This document shows, one piece after another, positions 17,705-26,430 of a stretch of 35,922 nucleotides of DNA. The DNA comes from Acidobacteriota bacterium (lineage in GTDB: Bacteria > Acidobacteriota > Thermoanaerobaculia > Gp7-AA8): the NCBI GenBank assembly GCA_003223635.1, contig QHVS01000005.1:1-35922 (forward strand), given 5' to 3'. Position 1 is the stretch's first letter. The number at the start of each line of letters is the position of its first letter. The notes below the pieces were generated by a model. That model saw only the letters and a list, made by a program, of their open reading frames with translations. It was not told the DNA's origin and ran no database searches. The translations under genes and the position numbers were made by a program.

Positions 17705-19560
17705 CAATGATACAAGACTCCCGCTCGCGGTGCGTTGTGAAAAAGCAGCCAACGCGAGAATTCGTAGAACGCTTCCGGCAAAGATTCTGTCTCCCCTGCT
17801 CGAACGATCGAGTATCGCGAATCTTGTACCAACCCCAGCATCGGCGGCTGGCGGAACGCGGTGAAGACAAACGCCGCCGATCCTCCAGCGCGCGCGGGAT
17901 CGAACAGGTCGATGCCCAGCGTCTGGTTTTCATACCCTCGCCCGCAGAAGCTGGCCAGCGTCGGCATGATGTCGACGTGACCGGCGGCGACGTCGATCCG
18001 CCGCGGCTGGCGGATGAAACCCGGGGCGTAGATCAGCATCGGGACGTGATACACGATCAGCGACAAATCGCCGAGCGTCAGAACACTTCCCGGCGCCCCG
18101 GTGCGCGTGCCGTGATCTCCGTAGAGCACGAACACGGTGTTGGCGAACCACGGCTCGCGCCGCGCGCGCTCGAAGAAGAGGCCGAGAGCGTGGTCGAGGA
18201 AGCGAAAGGCGTTGTACTCGTCGTTGCCGTCGAAGCCATTCTCATGGAGCAGGTTTTCATCTTCATGCACGACATGAAATCCGTGCGTCTGCTCAGGGAT
18301 CGTGTACGGCCGATGATTCCCCGCGGTCTGGACGATGGCGAAGAACGGCTTCTTCTGCGCGCGGAAGACGTCACCGGCGGCGAGCAGCAGATCTTCGTCG
18401 GAGATCCCCCACACATCGACCACCGGAGCCCGGTAAGAGCCTTCCTCGAAGATGCGCAGGCCATCGATGTTGTGGGCCAGCATGCCGCGGATGTTGCTCC
18501 AGTTGGCGCTGCCGCCGAGGAAGTAGAGTTTGTCGTAGCCGGAGAAGGCGTCGACGATCGTCGCCTGATTCACCGTCAGCGGATTGTGCGCTGAGGCTTG
18601 CCATGGGCTGACATCGGGAATCCCGAATACGACGGCAAAGAGCGCTCGGGCGGTCTTCTCCGACGGCGAGTAATAGTTGGTAAACAGGATGCCGTCGCGG
18701 GCCAGCGCGTCGAAGTTCGGGCAGCCCTTCATGCGGTTGCCGAATGCGCCGCTCTTGAACGCGGCGAACGACTCGAGCTGGATGAGGACGACGTTCGGGC
18801 TTCCATGAGCCTGCGGGAAGAGCGGCGGCGTGCGCTTCAGCGTCAAACTTCGAGGATCGGGATGCTCGAGGCCGAGGTAGCGGACGATGACAGGATAGAG
18901 GCGCCGGACGCGCGCGACATCGAAGCGAGGCGGCTCTTCGCGCGTCGACTCGAACAGATACTGCGCAGGATTCAGGGCCAGATCGCCGACGAATGAGTCG
19001 CGCGAGAAATACGCATCGCTCCACCGCAGCGGGTAGCGCGAGAACTTGCCGTAGATGCACGCCAGAAAGAAGAGCGCCGTGATGAGACGCGCCGATCGTG
19101 ACCCGCGGCTCGCGGTTCGCGGTCCGCGGAAAAGAAACACGATCAGCGCTACGAAGGCAACGATCACCAGGGCGAACAAGACGACGTGATACGACTCCCA
19201 CACCATGTGCAGGGAGATGATCGGGTTGCGCAGAAACTCCAGGACGCCGGCATTGAGCCGCTGCCGGATGTAGGCATACGTAGCGAAATCGGCAGCGTAG
19301 AGGACGGCCAGGAGCGTCTCCGCGATGGCCACGTAGGCGCGACTGCTGAAGAAGAGCAGGGGGACGCTGACGATCGCCGCCAGTCGCGCGTCGAACTTCA
19401 GACCGAGGTAGAAGGCGCGCAGCACATCGGCGGCGGCGATCGGATGGTCGCGGAAGAGGAGAAGGAACACCAGCCGGAGCAGCGTGAACGCCACCAGGTT
19501 GATTGCGAATAACGCGAGCGCGGTCCGCGGAGCGCGGACCGCGGATATCATGCGCCGCAT
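17704..19560 (-). CDS. LTA synthase family / sulfatase-domain membrane protein
   Basis: N-terminal TM segments followed by PNVVLIQLESFAAFKSGAFGNR..PNFDALARDGILFTNYYSPSEKTARALFAVVFG... and VFVLYGDHGTRTG: alkaline-phosphatase-fold/LtaS-like. Confidence 0.9.
   Translation of the reverse strand: MRRMISAVRAPRTALALFAINLVAFTLLRLVFLLLFRDHPIAAADVLRAFYLGLKFDARLAAIVSVPLLFFSSRAYVAIAETLLAVLYAADFATYAYIRQRLNAGVLEFLRNPIISLHMVWESYHVVLFALVIVAFVALIVFLFRGPRTASRGSRSARLITALFFLACIYGKFSRYPLRWSDAYFSRDSFVGDLALNPAQYLFESTREEPPRFDVARVRRLYPVIVRYLGLEHPDPRSLTLKRTPPLFPQAHGSPNVVLIQLESFAAFKSGAFGNRMKGCPNFDALARDGILFTNYYSPSEKTARALFAVVFGIPDVSPWQASAHNPLTVNQATIVDAFSGYDKLYFLGGSANWSNIRGMLAHNIDGLRIFEEGSYRAPVVDVWGISDEDLLLAAGDVFRAQKKPFFAIVQTAGNHRPYTIPEQTHGFHVVHEDENLLHENGFDGNDEYNAFRFLDHALGLFFERARREPWFANTVFVLYGDHGTRTGAPGSVLTLGDLSLIVYHVPMLIYAPGFIRQPRRIDVAAGHVDIMPTLASFCGRGYENQTLGIDLFDPARAGGSAAFVFTAFRQPPMLGLVQDSRYSIVRAGETESLPEAFYEFSRWLLFHNAPRAGVLYH
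19104..19129. repeat. 7-bp array (family E, CGCGGYY) inside LTA-synthase-like gene
   Basis: CGCGGCT|CGCGGTT|CGCGGTC|CGCGG, 3.7 copies; encodes part of RGPRTASRGSRSAR. Confidence 0.8.
19519..19544. repeat. 7-bp array (family E) forming a perfect 11-bp hairpin upstream of waaA and within the 5' end of the divergent gene
   Basis: CGCGGTC|CGCGGAG|CGCGGAC|CGCGG; hairpin CGCGGTCCGCG-GAG-CGCGGACCGCG at 19519-19543. Confidence 0.85.
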
Positions 19561-20818
19561 GTTCCTCGCTTACGAGGTGCTGTTGTACCTCGTCTTCCTG
19601 GTGGCTCTCCCATTCTTTCTATTGACCGGCCTCCTGCGCGGGAAGTATCTGTCGAACTTCACCGAACGCGCCGGCTTTTATCGCTCGCCATCCGCTGCTC
19701 ACGACCTGTGGGTGCATGCGGTGTCGGTCGGCGAGACGCTCGCCGCGCGGCCGGTGATCGACGAGATTCTGCGGCGGCGACCGCAGACCTCCATCGTATT
19801 CACCACCACGACCATCACCGGCCAGGCGCAGGCGCGGCGACTCTATCCCGAAGCGACGATCACCTACTTTCCGTTCGATTTCTCGGCATCGGTGAAGCGA
19901 TTCCTGGCCCATCACCGACCGCGGGTCCTGGCCACGATGGAGACGGAGATCTGGCCGAACGTCACGCGCCTGGCGCGAGCCGCCGGCGTCCGTCTCATCC
20001 TGGCAAACGGAAGACTCTCCGATCGATCCTTCCCGCGATACCGCGCGCTGCGTCCGATCGTCGGCCGCATCCTGCGCCAATACGATCGGGTCCTGGCGCG
20101 CGAAGAGAGCGATCGCACGCGCTTCATTGCCATCGGCGCTCCGGCCGCTCGCGTGGAGACGACGGGCAACGTCAAGTTCGACTTCACTCCCGATCAGCAG
20201 CCTCTGGCCATCGCTCCGCATCTCGAATCCCTCATCGCTTCGCGCCCCGTCCTCATCCTGGGATCGACCGTGGAGGGGGAAGACGAACTCCTGCTGCCGG
20301 AGGTCGAACTGCTGGTGCAGGAGCGCAACGCGTTTCTGATCATCGCGCCGCGGCGGCCGGAGCGATTCGACATCGTAGCGGGGCTGCTGGCGACGACCTC
20401 GCTCGGAGTGGTGCGTCGCTCTACGCTGACCGCAGGCCGCGAACCGCGAACGAAGAATGTCCTTCTCCTCGACACCATCGGCGAGCTGTCCCGCATGTAC
20501 CGCTACGGGGCCATCGCGTTCGTCGGCGGCAGTCTGGTGCGCAGCGGCGGGCACAATCCGATCGAGCCCGCGGCCGCTGGGGTGCCGGTGTCCTTCGGCC
20601 CTCACATGTCCAACTTTCGGGAGATTGCGTCGACGTTTTTGCGCAACGATGCCGCGGTTGAGGTTCGCACCGCGGAGGAGCTGACGGAGTTCGCGCGGCG
20701 GATGTTCGATGATCAAGCGGCGCGACGCGCGTATGGCGAACGAGCGCGCCGGACGGTGGAAGAAAATCGGGGCGCGGCCGGACGCACTGCGCAACGCATC
20801 CTCGAGCTGCTGGCGTGA
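19550..20818 (+). CDS. waaA: 3-deoxy-D-manno-octulosonic acid (Kdo) transferase
   Basis: LWVHAVSVGETLAARPVIDEI..TSIVFTTTTITGQAQARRL, METEIWPNV, LLLDTIGELSRMYRYGAIAFVGGSLVRSGGHNPIEPAAAGVPVSFGPHMSNF. Start placed at MRRMFLAYEV rather than the ORF start at 19484. Confidence 0.96.
   Translation: MRRMFLAYEVLLYLVFLVALPFFLLTGLLRGKYLSNFTERAGFYRSPSAAHDLWVHAVSVGETLAARPVIDEILRRRPQTSIVFTTTTITGQAQARRLYPEATITYFPFDFSASVKRFLAHHRPRVLATMETEIWPNVTRLARAAGVRLILANGRLSDRSFPRYRALRPIVGRILRQYDRVLAREESDRTRFIAIGAPAARVETTGNVKFDFTPDQQPLAIAPHLESLIASRPVLILGSTVEGEDELLLPEVELLVQERNAFLIIAPRRPERFDIVAGLLATTSLGVVRRSTLTAGREPRTKNVLLLDTIGELSRMYRYGAIAFVGGSLVRSGGHNPIEPAAAGVPVSFGPHMSNFREIASTFLRNDAAVEVRTAEELTEFARRMFDDQAARRAYGERARRTVEENRGAAGRTAQRILELLA
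20431..20451. repeat. 7-bp array (family E, opposite orientation) inside waaA
   Basis: CGCAGGC|CGCGAAC|CGCGAAC; the reverse complement gives CGCGGTT|CGCGGCC|TGCGGTC. Encodes part of TAGREPRTKN. Confidence 0.65.
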
Positions 20819-21651
20819 TGACCTGGCTGCTCAAACCCGCCGAGCTGCTCTATCGCGGCATCAACCGGCTCCGCCGCGCGCTCTATCGCGCCGGTGTACT
20901 GCGGCCCAAACGTCTTCCCATACCGGTGATCTCCGTCGGTAACATCGCGATCGGTGGCGGCGGAAAAACGCCGGCGGTCATCGCCATCGCCCGAGCCTGC
21001 GTCAGCCGGGACCTTCGTGTCGTCGTGCTGACCCGCGGATATGGGCGGGCGGGCGAGGGCGGGGAGGTGACCTCGCTGGACGCCAGCCGTTTCGGCGATG
21101 AGCCTGTATTGATTAAAAAGAGCCTCCCTAATGTGCGCGTGATTGTTGGCAAAAAGCGTCACGACAAGGCTGTCGGATTAAAGTGCGACGTTATTGTGCT
21201 GGATGATGGGTTCCAGCATCTGCAGCTCCATCGCGACCTGGACGTGGTCGTCGACAATCCGGGCGCGCGTTTCTTGCGGGAGGGGCGATCCGCGCTCCGT
21301 CGGGCAGACATCGTCCTCCAGCGCAACGTCCGGCCCGTCGTTCCTCCCGCCCTGCAGCAGAAGAGCGTCTTCGCATTTTCCGGGCTGGCGGACAACGAGC
21401 AGTTCTTCGCGTCGCTGCGCAACGCCGGCATGAAGGTCGTGGCCACGCGCGGGTTTGCCGATCATCATCGCTACACGGCATCCGACGTTGAATCGATCAA
21501 GCGCGCCGCCGCCGAAGCAGGCGCGAAAGCGATCGTGACCACGGAAAAAGACGCGGTGAAAATCGACGATCCGCAGATCGTGGCCATCCCCGCGGAAATG
21601 ACGCTCCCTCCCGAAGTGCTCTCCCGCATCCTCGCCGTGGTGTCTCGATGA
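20815..21651 (+). CDS. lpxK: Tetraacyldisaccharide 4'-kinase
   Basis: PVISVGNIAIGGGGKTPAVIAIA, VVLTRGYGR, GDEPVLI, VIVLDDGFQHLQLHRDLDVVVDN, KAIVTTEKDAVKI. ATGA overlap with waaA. Confidence 0.96.
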   Translation: MMTWLLKPAELLYRGINRLRRALYRAGVLRPKRLPIPVISVGNIAIGGGGKTPAVIAIARACVSRDLRVVVLTRGYGRAGEGGEVTSLDASRFGDEPVLIKKSLPNVRVIVGKKRHDKAVGLKCDVIVLDDGFQHLQLHRDLDVVVDNPGARFLREGRSALRRADIVLQRNVRPVVPPALQQKSVFAFSGLADNEQFFASLRNAGMKVVATRGFADHHRYTASDVESIKRAAAEAGAKAIVTTEKDAVKIDDPQIVAIPAEMTLPPEVLSRILAVVSR

Positions 21652-22565
21652 GCCGCCGCAAAAAGAGCGTGGTGCTGCAGCGGGTGGAATATGCGCTGTA
21701 TCGCGCCGTTGCAGCCGGCGCAAATCGGGCGTCGGATCAGGCCATCGCTCGTTGGGGCAAGCGGCTCGGCCGGCTCTCGCGGAATCTTCTTCGCCGCCGC
21801 GATGCGCTGGCGCTTCGCAACCTCTCGGCGGCATTTCCGCAGATGAGCGCGGAGCAGCGCCGAGGAATCCTCGACGCCTGCTGGGAACACTTCGGGCGGG
21901 AGACCCTGCGCACGATTCGCATGCAGAACCTTCCCGTCGCGGAGATCGCGATCCGCTGCCCATTCGTCAATGCCGAGCTGCTGGAGCAGGCGATCGCCAG
22001 GGGCCGCGGCGTGATCCTGATCAGCGCGCATTTCGGCGGGTGGGAGGTGGGGGGGCTGGCGTTGATGTCGCTGGTGAAAAACGTGCGGACGATCGCCCGC
22101 CCCCTGGACAACGAATTCCTGGAGCGCGACCTGGGCCGCATCCGCGCCCGCACCGGCGCCGAGGTTCTCGACCGCCGCCGCGCGGCGCGAGCGATGCTCA
22201 AAGCGCTGTCGGAGAACGCCGTAGTGGTCATTCTTCCCGACCAGGCGGTCCTCCCCCGCGAGGGGGTTCTAGCCCCTTTCATCGGACGCAACGCATGGAC
22301 CACCCCCGCACCAGCTAAAATGGCTCTCCGGTTGGGATCTACAATTGTGTTCGCTTTTTGCATACCCGACGCGACCGGGCACCGTCTCGAGTTCGAAGAA
22401 ACGATTTTTGTCGATCAACTGAGCGAGGAAGAGCGAGACCCTGTAGCGCTGACGAAACGAATCAACGACGTGATTTCTCGCCGCATCGAGCGGCGCCCCG
22501 AGCTTTGGTTATGGATGCATGACCGGTGGAAAGGGACTGAAAGCGAAGGAGTGAATGGCGAGTGA
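21648..22565 (+). CDS. LpxL/HtrB-like lysophospholipid (lauroyl) acyltransferase
   Basis: RGRGVILISAHFGGWEVGGLALM (H-x5-E class), VVILPDQAVLPREGVLAPFIGRNAWTTPAPAKMALRLG, RRPELWLWMHDRWK. ATGA overlap with lpxK. Confidence 0.94.
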   Translation: MSRRKKSVVLQRVEYALYRAVAAGANRASDQAIARWGKRLGRLSRNLLRRRDALALRNLSAAFPQMSAEQRRGILDACWEHFGRETLRTIRMQNLPVAEIAIRCPFVNAELLEQAIARGRGVILISAHFGGWEVGGLALMSLVKNVRTIARPLDNEFLERDLGRIRARTGAEVLDRRRAARAMLKALSENAVVVILPDQAVLPREGVLAPFIGRNAWTTPAPAKMALRLGSTIVFAFCIPDATGHRLEFEETIFVDQLSEEERDPVALTKRINDVISRRIERRPELWLWMHDRWKGTESEGVNGE

Positions 22566-23574
22566 CACTGTCGTAATCGGTCTCAATTGGGTCGGCGACA
22601 ACGTCCTCGCTCTCCCCACCTACCGAGCCTTGCACCATCGGTTCCGCGGCGAGGGTGGAATCTCCGTCGCCGCGCCGCAGCATCTGGCCACGCTGCTGAC
22701 CTCCGTCGGTCCGTTCCGCAGGGTGATCGCCTGGAACGGCAAGACCGGCGATCGCATTCGACTCCTGAAGGAGGGAGGATTCCGCCGCGCGGTCATCCTG
22801 CCCAATTCTTTCCGCGCCGCCATGATCGCCTTCGCCGCCGGCATCGACGAGCGGTGGGGATATTCGACCGATGCGCGCGGATTGCTGCTCACTCACGGCA
22901 TCCGACGCGTTGGCCCGCGCGGTCACCAGCTCGACGACTACTCGACTCTGCTGGCAGCGATGAACGCGCCGCGCGTGGTGGACGAGATTCCTACGATGAC
23001 TCTCCCGGTGCACGTGCGTGAAAAGGCGCATCGACGCCTGCGCAGCGTGGGGGTCGATCTCGATCGGCCGCTCTTCGGATTGCACGCCGGTGGACTCTAT
23101 GGACGGGCGAAGCATTGGGGCGACGATCGCTATGGCGAGCTGGCCGAGGCGCTCCTCGCCGATGGCTATTCGGTTGCGTTGCTGACCAGTCCCAGCGAAC
23201 GAAAGCAGGCCGAGGCGATCGCCGCGCAACGGAGCAATCTGCCGATCGTCGGACACGACGGCGACGTCCTCTCCCTCGCCGCTGCGATCTCGCATTGCTC
23301 GGTCATCGTCACCAACGACAGCGGGCCTCTTCATCTGGCCACCGCGCTCGCGGTGCCATCGGTGTCCATCTTCGGGCCGACTGATCCGGCCCGAACAGTG
23401 ATCCCCGGCGCCACGCGTGTGGTCCAGAAGCCACAAGCCTGCGGCCCTTGCTACAAACGGGAGTGTCCGCTTCGCGATCACCCCTGCATGACGCAGATCT
23501 CCGTGGAAGAGGTGTTCGCCGCTGCGGTCGGCCTGCTCAGCGAGGTCACGGCGGGCGAAGTGCGAGTCCTATAA
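22555..23574 (+). CDS. Lipopolysaccharide heptosyltransferase II-like, GT9 family
   Basis: VIGLNWVGDNVLALPTYRAL, FRRAVILPNSFRAAMIAFAAGI, HCSVIVTNDSGPLHLATALAVPSVSIFGPTDPART. Confidence 0.93.
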   Translation: MASDTVVIGLNWVGDNVLALPTYRALHHRFRGEGGISVAAPQHLATLLTSVGPFRRVIAWNGKTGDRIRLLKEGGFRRAVILPNSFRAAMIAFAAGIDERWGYSTDARGLLLTHGIRRVGPRGHQLDDYSTLLAAMNAPRVVDEIPTMTLPVHVREKAHRRLRSVGVDLDRPLFGLHAGGLYGRAKHWGDDRYGELAEALLADGYSVALLTSPSERKQAEAIAAQRSNLPIVGHDGDVLSLAAAISHCSVIVTNDSGPLHLATALAVPSVSIFGPTDPARTVIPGATRVVQKPQACGPCYKRECPLRDHPCMTQISVEEVFAAAVGLLSEVTAGEVRVL

Positions 23575-23583
23575 TCGTCGTCG

Positions 23584-23925
23584 ATGGCGGGCGACGAGAA
23601 CCGGCTCTACAAGATCGGGGAGGTCTGCAAGATCGCCGACGTGCAGCCGTACGTCCTCCGCTACTGGGAGACTGAATTCCCCGCCCTCGCCCCGAACAAG
23701 AGCGGAGGCGGCCAGCGCCTCTACACGCAGCACGAAATCGACATCATCCTCCGCATCAAGCAGCTCCTCTACTCCGAAGGATTCACGATCGCCGGCGCGA
23801 AGAAGAAGCTGGAAGGCGAGCCCGAATCTCCGGGGCCGGGTCGGCCGAAGAAGGATTTGACGCGGGCGCTGCTGCATGTTCGGGACGAGCTTCGAAAGAT
23901 TCTGCAGATGCTTGATGCGGGTTAA
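23584..23925 (+). CDS. MerR family helix-turn-helix transcriptional regulator
   Basis: [69 protein letters not shown]. Confidence 0.93.
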   Translation: MAGDENRLYKIGEVCKIADVQPYVLRYWETEFPALAPNKSGGGQRLYTQHEIDIILRIKQLLYSEGFTIAGAKKKLEGEPESPGPGRPKKDLTRALLHVRDELRKILQMLDAG

Positions 23926-23997
23926 CGGTGTAACGGTTAACGGTGTAACGGTTAACGGAGACAGACGCCTTAGCCTTTGGCACCGTTAACCGTTAAC
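23921..23997. repeat. Inverted GTTAACG micro-arrays (family F) between convergent genes
   Basis: GTTAACG|GTGTAACG|GTTAACG|GTGTAACG|GTTAACG (23921-23957) and CGTTAAC|CGTTAAC (23984-23997). Confidence 0.85.
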
Positions 23998-24138
23998 TTC
24001 AAACCGGTGGGCGAGGACGGAGTTGATGGTGGCCATCAGAGCGATGTCGTCGAGGCTCTTGCCTCCCTCATCGCGCCAAATGGCAACGATGTCTCGATAG
24101 CATTCATCGTAGATAGCCGCTTTCATTGCAAGTGCCAT
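23986..24138 (-). CDS. Possible 50-aa small ORF downstream of glgA
   Basis: Manual translation: MALAMKAAIYDECYRDIVAIWRDEGGKSLDDIALMATINSVLAHRFEVNG*. Starts 3 nt after the glgA stop (TGAGGGATG); stop falls in repeat F. Below the ORF-track length threshold. Confidence 0.4.
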   Translation of the reverse strand: MALAMKAAIYDECYRDIVAIWRDEGGKSLDDIALMATINSVLAHRFEVNG

Positions 24139-24141
24139 CCC

Positions 24142-25608
24142 TCAGCCACCCATGGCTCGCTGGTAGGTGCTCTCGTACTCGCGCGCCGACCGCTCCCAAG
24201 AGAAATCCTCGGCCATGGCGTTGGTCTGCAAGTGCTTCCAGACTCGCGCTTCACGATAGTTGAGCATGCCCAGCCATGCGGCTGTGTAAAGGTCGGCAGG
24301 ATCCGGCATCACAAAGCCGAAACCATTCGCAGACTCTTCGTTCGTGCCATCGAAAGGGATCACCGTGTCGGCGAGGCCGCCGGTCATCCGAACAACAGGC
24401 AGCGTGCCGTAACGAAGCGCGTACATCTGATTCAGTCCGCATGGCTCATAGATCGACGGCATGAGCAGCAGATCGGCTCCGGCGTAGATTCGGTGGGCGA
24501 GCGCATTGTCGAACCCGATCCAGACGCGGCAGCGTTCCGAATACTCCGATCCGATCTGCGCCAACGCAGTCTCATATCGCCCTTCACCACTGCCCAGAAT
24601 GACGGCGTTGGCGCCGGCACGGAGCATGTGCCCGAGAGCCGGAATCAGAAGATCGACACCCTTCTGATCGACCAGACGCGACACGAACGAGAACAGCGGC
24701 CTTTTCGGCTTCGAGCGCAACCTGGCTTCATCGAGAAGGGAGTGCTTGGAGAGTGCTTTGCCATCCAGTTGACCTGCCTCGTAGTTGGCCGGGGTGTGCG
24801 GATCGGTGGCCGGGTTCCACTCGTCCATGTCGATGCCGTTGAGGATTCCGGTCAGCTTGAAGGAGAGGCTGCGCAGCACGCCGTCCAGCCCGGCGCCGAG
24901 CGCTGGAGTCTGGATCTCGCGCGCGTAGTTCGGCGAGACGGTCGTGATCTGATCGGCGAAGATGATGCCGCCCTTCATCAGATTGACCTGGCCGAAGTGT
25001 TCGAGCGCGTCCGGAGCCCAATAGCGGCTGTGCAGACCGACCGCAGCGAATTGAGCGGGCGAGCCGATGCCCTGGTAGTTGAGGTTGTGAATCGTGTACA
25101 CAGAACGCGTGCTGCGAAACGCATCGCTGGTGCGAAGCCCGGAGTGCAGATAGGCCGGCAGAAGCGCCGTGTGCCAGTCATGAGCGTGCACAATCTCCGG
25201 CGCGATGGAGAGAAGCTCGCAGCCGCGGATCACGGCGCGGCAGAAGAAGGCATATCGCTCCACGCCATCGTCGTATCCATCGGGACGCGGCGAGTAGATC
25301 TGGTCGCGATTGAAGAAATGGTTGTTGCCGACGAGATAGAGGGGAATGTCGGTTCCCGGCAGCGTCGCGCGGAAGAAGGTCGCCTCCGCAGCCCAGTTGG
25401 CCCACAGGATCTGGGTCGTAGGGAGTGTCTGCTCCACGATCTCGCCGGAACGCTCGAACCAATCGCGCGCCTGACGGTACAGCGGCATGAAGAGAATGAC
25501 CTCATGCCCCATCTTCGCCAGCTCTTTGGGCAGCGAGCCGACGACGTCGCCCAGACCTCCCGTCTTGGCGATGGGCGAAACCTCGGCGCTGGCGAAGAGG
25601 ATGCGCAT
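24142..25608 (-). CDS. glgA: Glycogen synthase (ADP-glucose type, GT5)
   Basis: MRILFASAEVSPIAKTGGLGDVVGSLPKEL, VHAHDWHTALLPAYL, YTIHNLNYQG, NGIDMDEWNP, LMPSIYEPCGLNQMYALRYGTLPVVRMTGGLADTV. Confidence 0.98.
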   Translation of the reverse strand: MRILFASAEVSPIAKTGGLGDVVGSLPKELAKMGHEVILFMPLYRQARDWFERSGEIVEQTLPTTQILWANWAAEATFFRATLPGTDIPLYLVGNNHFFNRDQIYSPRPDGYDDGVERYAFFCRAVIRGCELLSIAPEIVHAHDWHTALLPAYLHSGLRTSDAFRSTRSVYTIHNLNYQGIGSPAQFAAVGLHSRYWAPDALEHFGQVNLMKGGIIFADQITTVSPNYAREIQTPALGAGLDGVLRSLSFKLTGILNGIDMDEWNPATDPHTPANYEAGQLDGKALSKHSLLDEARLRSKPKRPLFSFVSRLVDQKGVDLLIPALGHMLRAGANAVILGSGEGRYETALAQIGSEYSERCRVWIGFDNALAHRIYAGADLLLMPSIYEPCGLNQMYALRYGTLPVVRMTGGLADTVIPFDGTNEESANGFGFVMPDPADLYTAAWLGMLNYREARVWKHLQTNAMAEDFSWERSAREYESTYQRAMGG

Positions 25609-25613
25609 TGGAT

Positions 25614-26429
25614 TCAGGCCACGCTCATCGCGGCGTACCCCACCACGTGTGAATAATCACCGTTGATGTCGCCGGACGTGGCGTGCTTGATGAGCTTCGA
25701 TCTCGAAGCACCGAGTTTTTTCGCCGCAATGAGCATCGTCGTGGTCGGGATGAATCCGCACATCGAAATGTCCTCTTCATCCACGGTCCGCCACAAGGCG
25801 CGCGGGTCGAGCCCCAGCACCTGATCGATGGCCTTTTGATCTTTCTGCAGCGTGATCTGCTGATTCTCGTAGTGATTCAGATCGGAGCTGGCCAGGATGC
25901 CGACCGATTCCTTCTGATCGGCGACAACGTCGGCGACCGCGCTCCCAACCTCCTCGCAGAGGTCGTAGCGCGGCGCGGCCAAGCAGATCGGCACGAAGGT
26001 GAAGCTGCCCAGAAGCCGCTGCAGAAACGGAAGCTGAACCTCGAGCGAATGCTCCTTCGCGTGCGCCCGCCAGTCGTCGCCGAGGACGCGAGCCTTCTGC
26101 ATCAATGCCTCGGCCAGCGGCGCATCGATCGACACATTTCCGAGCGGCGTCTGCCACTCGCCCTCGCGGTTGATGGCGGCAGAATGACCATAGCCGGTGT
26201 GATTGGGGCAGAGAATGATGAATCGCCTGGGCAGTTCGGCCTGCGCGTAGAACGCGGCAGCGACATGTCCGCTGTACATGAGGCCCGCGTGCGGCACGAC
26301 CGCGCCGATGAAGGGCTCTTTCGCCTGCGGCTTCGGATTCGCGGCAAGGCACGCGTCGACCTGCGCGCGCAAGCGGTCGGGCGACGCTTCATAGAAGCTG
26401 CCGGCGACGGCTGGCGGGCGGGTGGTCAT
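25614..26429 (-). CDS. amrB: AmmeMemoRadiSam system protein B (MEMO1 family)
   Basis: RPPAVAGSFYEASPDRL, GAVVPHAGLMYSGHVAAAFY, FIILCPNHTGYG, KEHSLEVQLPFLQ, ILASSDLNHYE. Confidence 0.95.
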   Translation of the reverse strand: MTTRPPAVAGSFYEASPDRLRAQVDACLAANPKPQAKEPFIGAVVPHAGLMYSGHVAAAFYAQAELPRRFIILCPNHTGYGHSAAINREGEWQTPLGNVSIDAPLAEALMQKARVLGDDWRAHAKEHSLEVQLPFLQRLLGSFTFVPICLAAPRYDLCEEVGSAVADVVADQKESVGILASSDLNHYENQQITLQKDQKAIDQVLGLDPRALWRTVDEEDISMCGFIPTTTMLIAAKKLGASRSKLIKHATSGDINGDYSHVVGYAAMSVA

Positions 26430-26430
26430 G

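Noticed and set aside
1782-23997. Repeat arrays as CRISPR
   Set aside because: Units are 7-8 bp, directly abutting, with no unique spacers and no cas genes in the window.
23977-25656. 559-aa plus-strand ORF
   Set aside because: Antisense to a clear glgA; composition is typical of high-GC shadow ORFs with no recognisable domain.
25614-26429. AmrB as part of a complete AmmeMemoRadiSam cluster
   Set aside because: No AMMECR1 or AmrS radical SAM partner in the window; lone amrB next to glgA is not enough for a claim.
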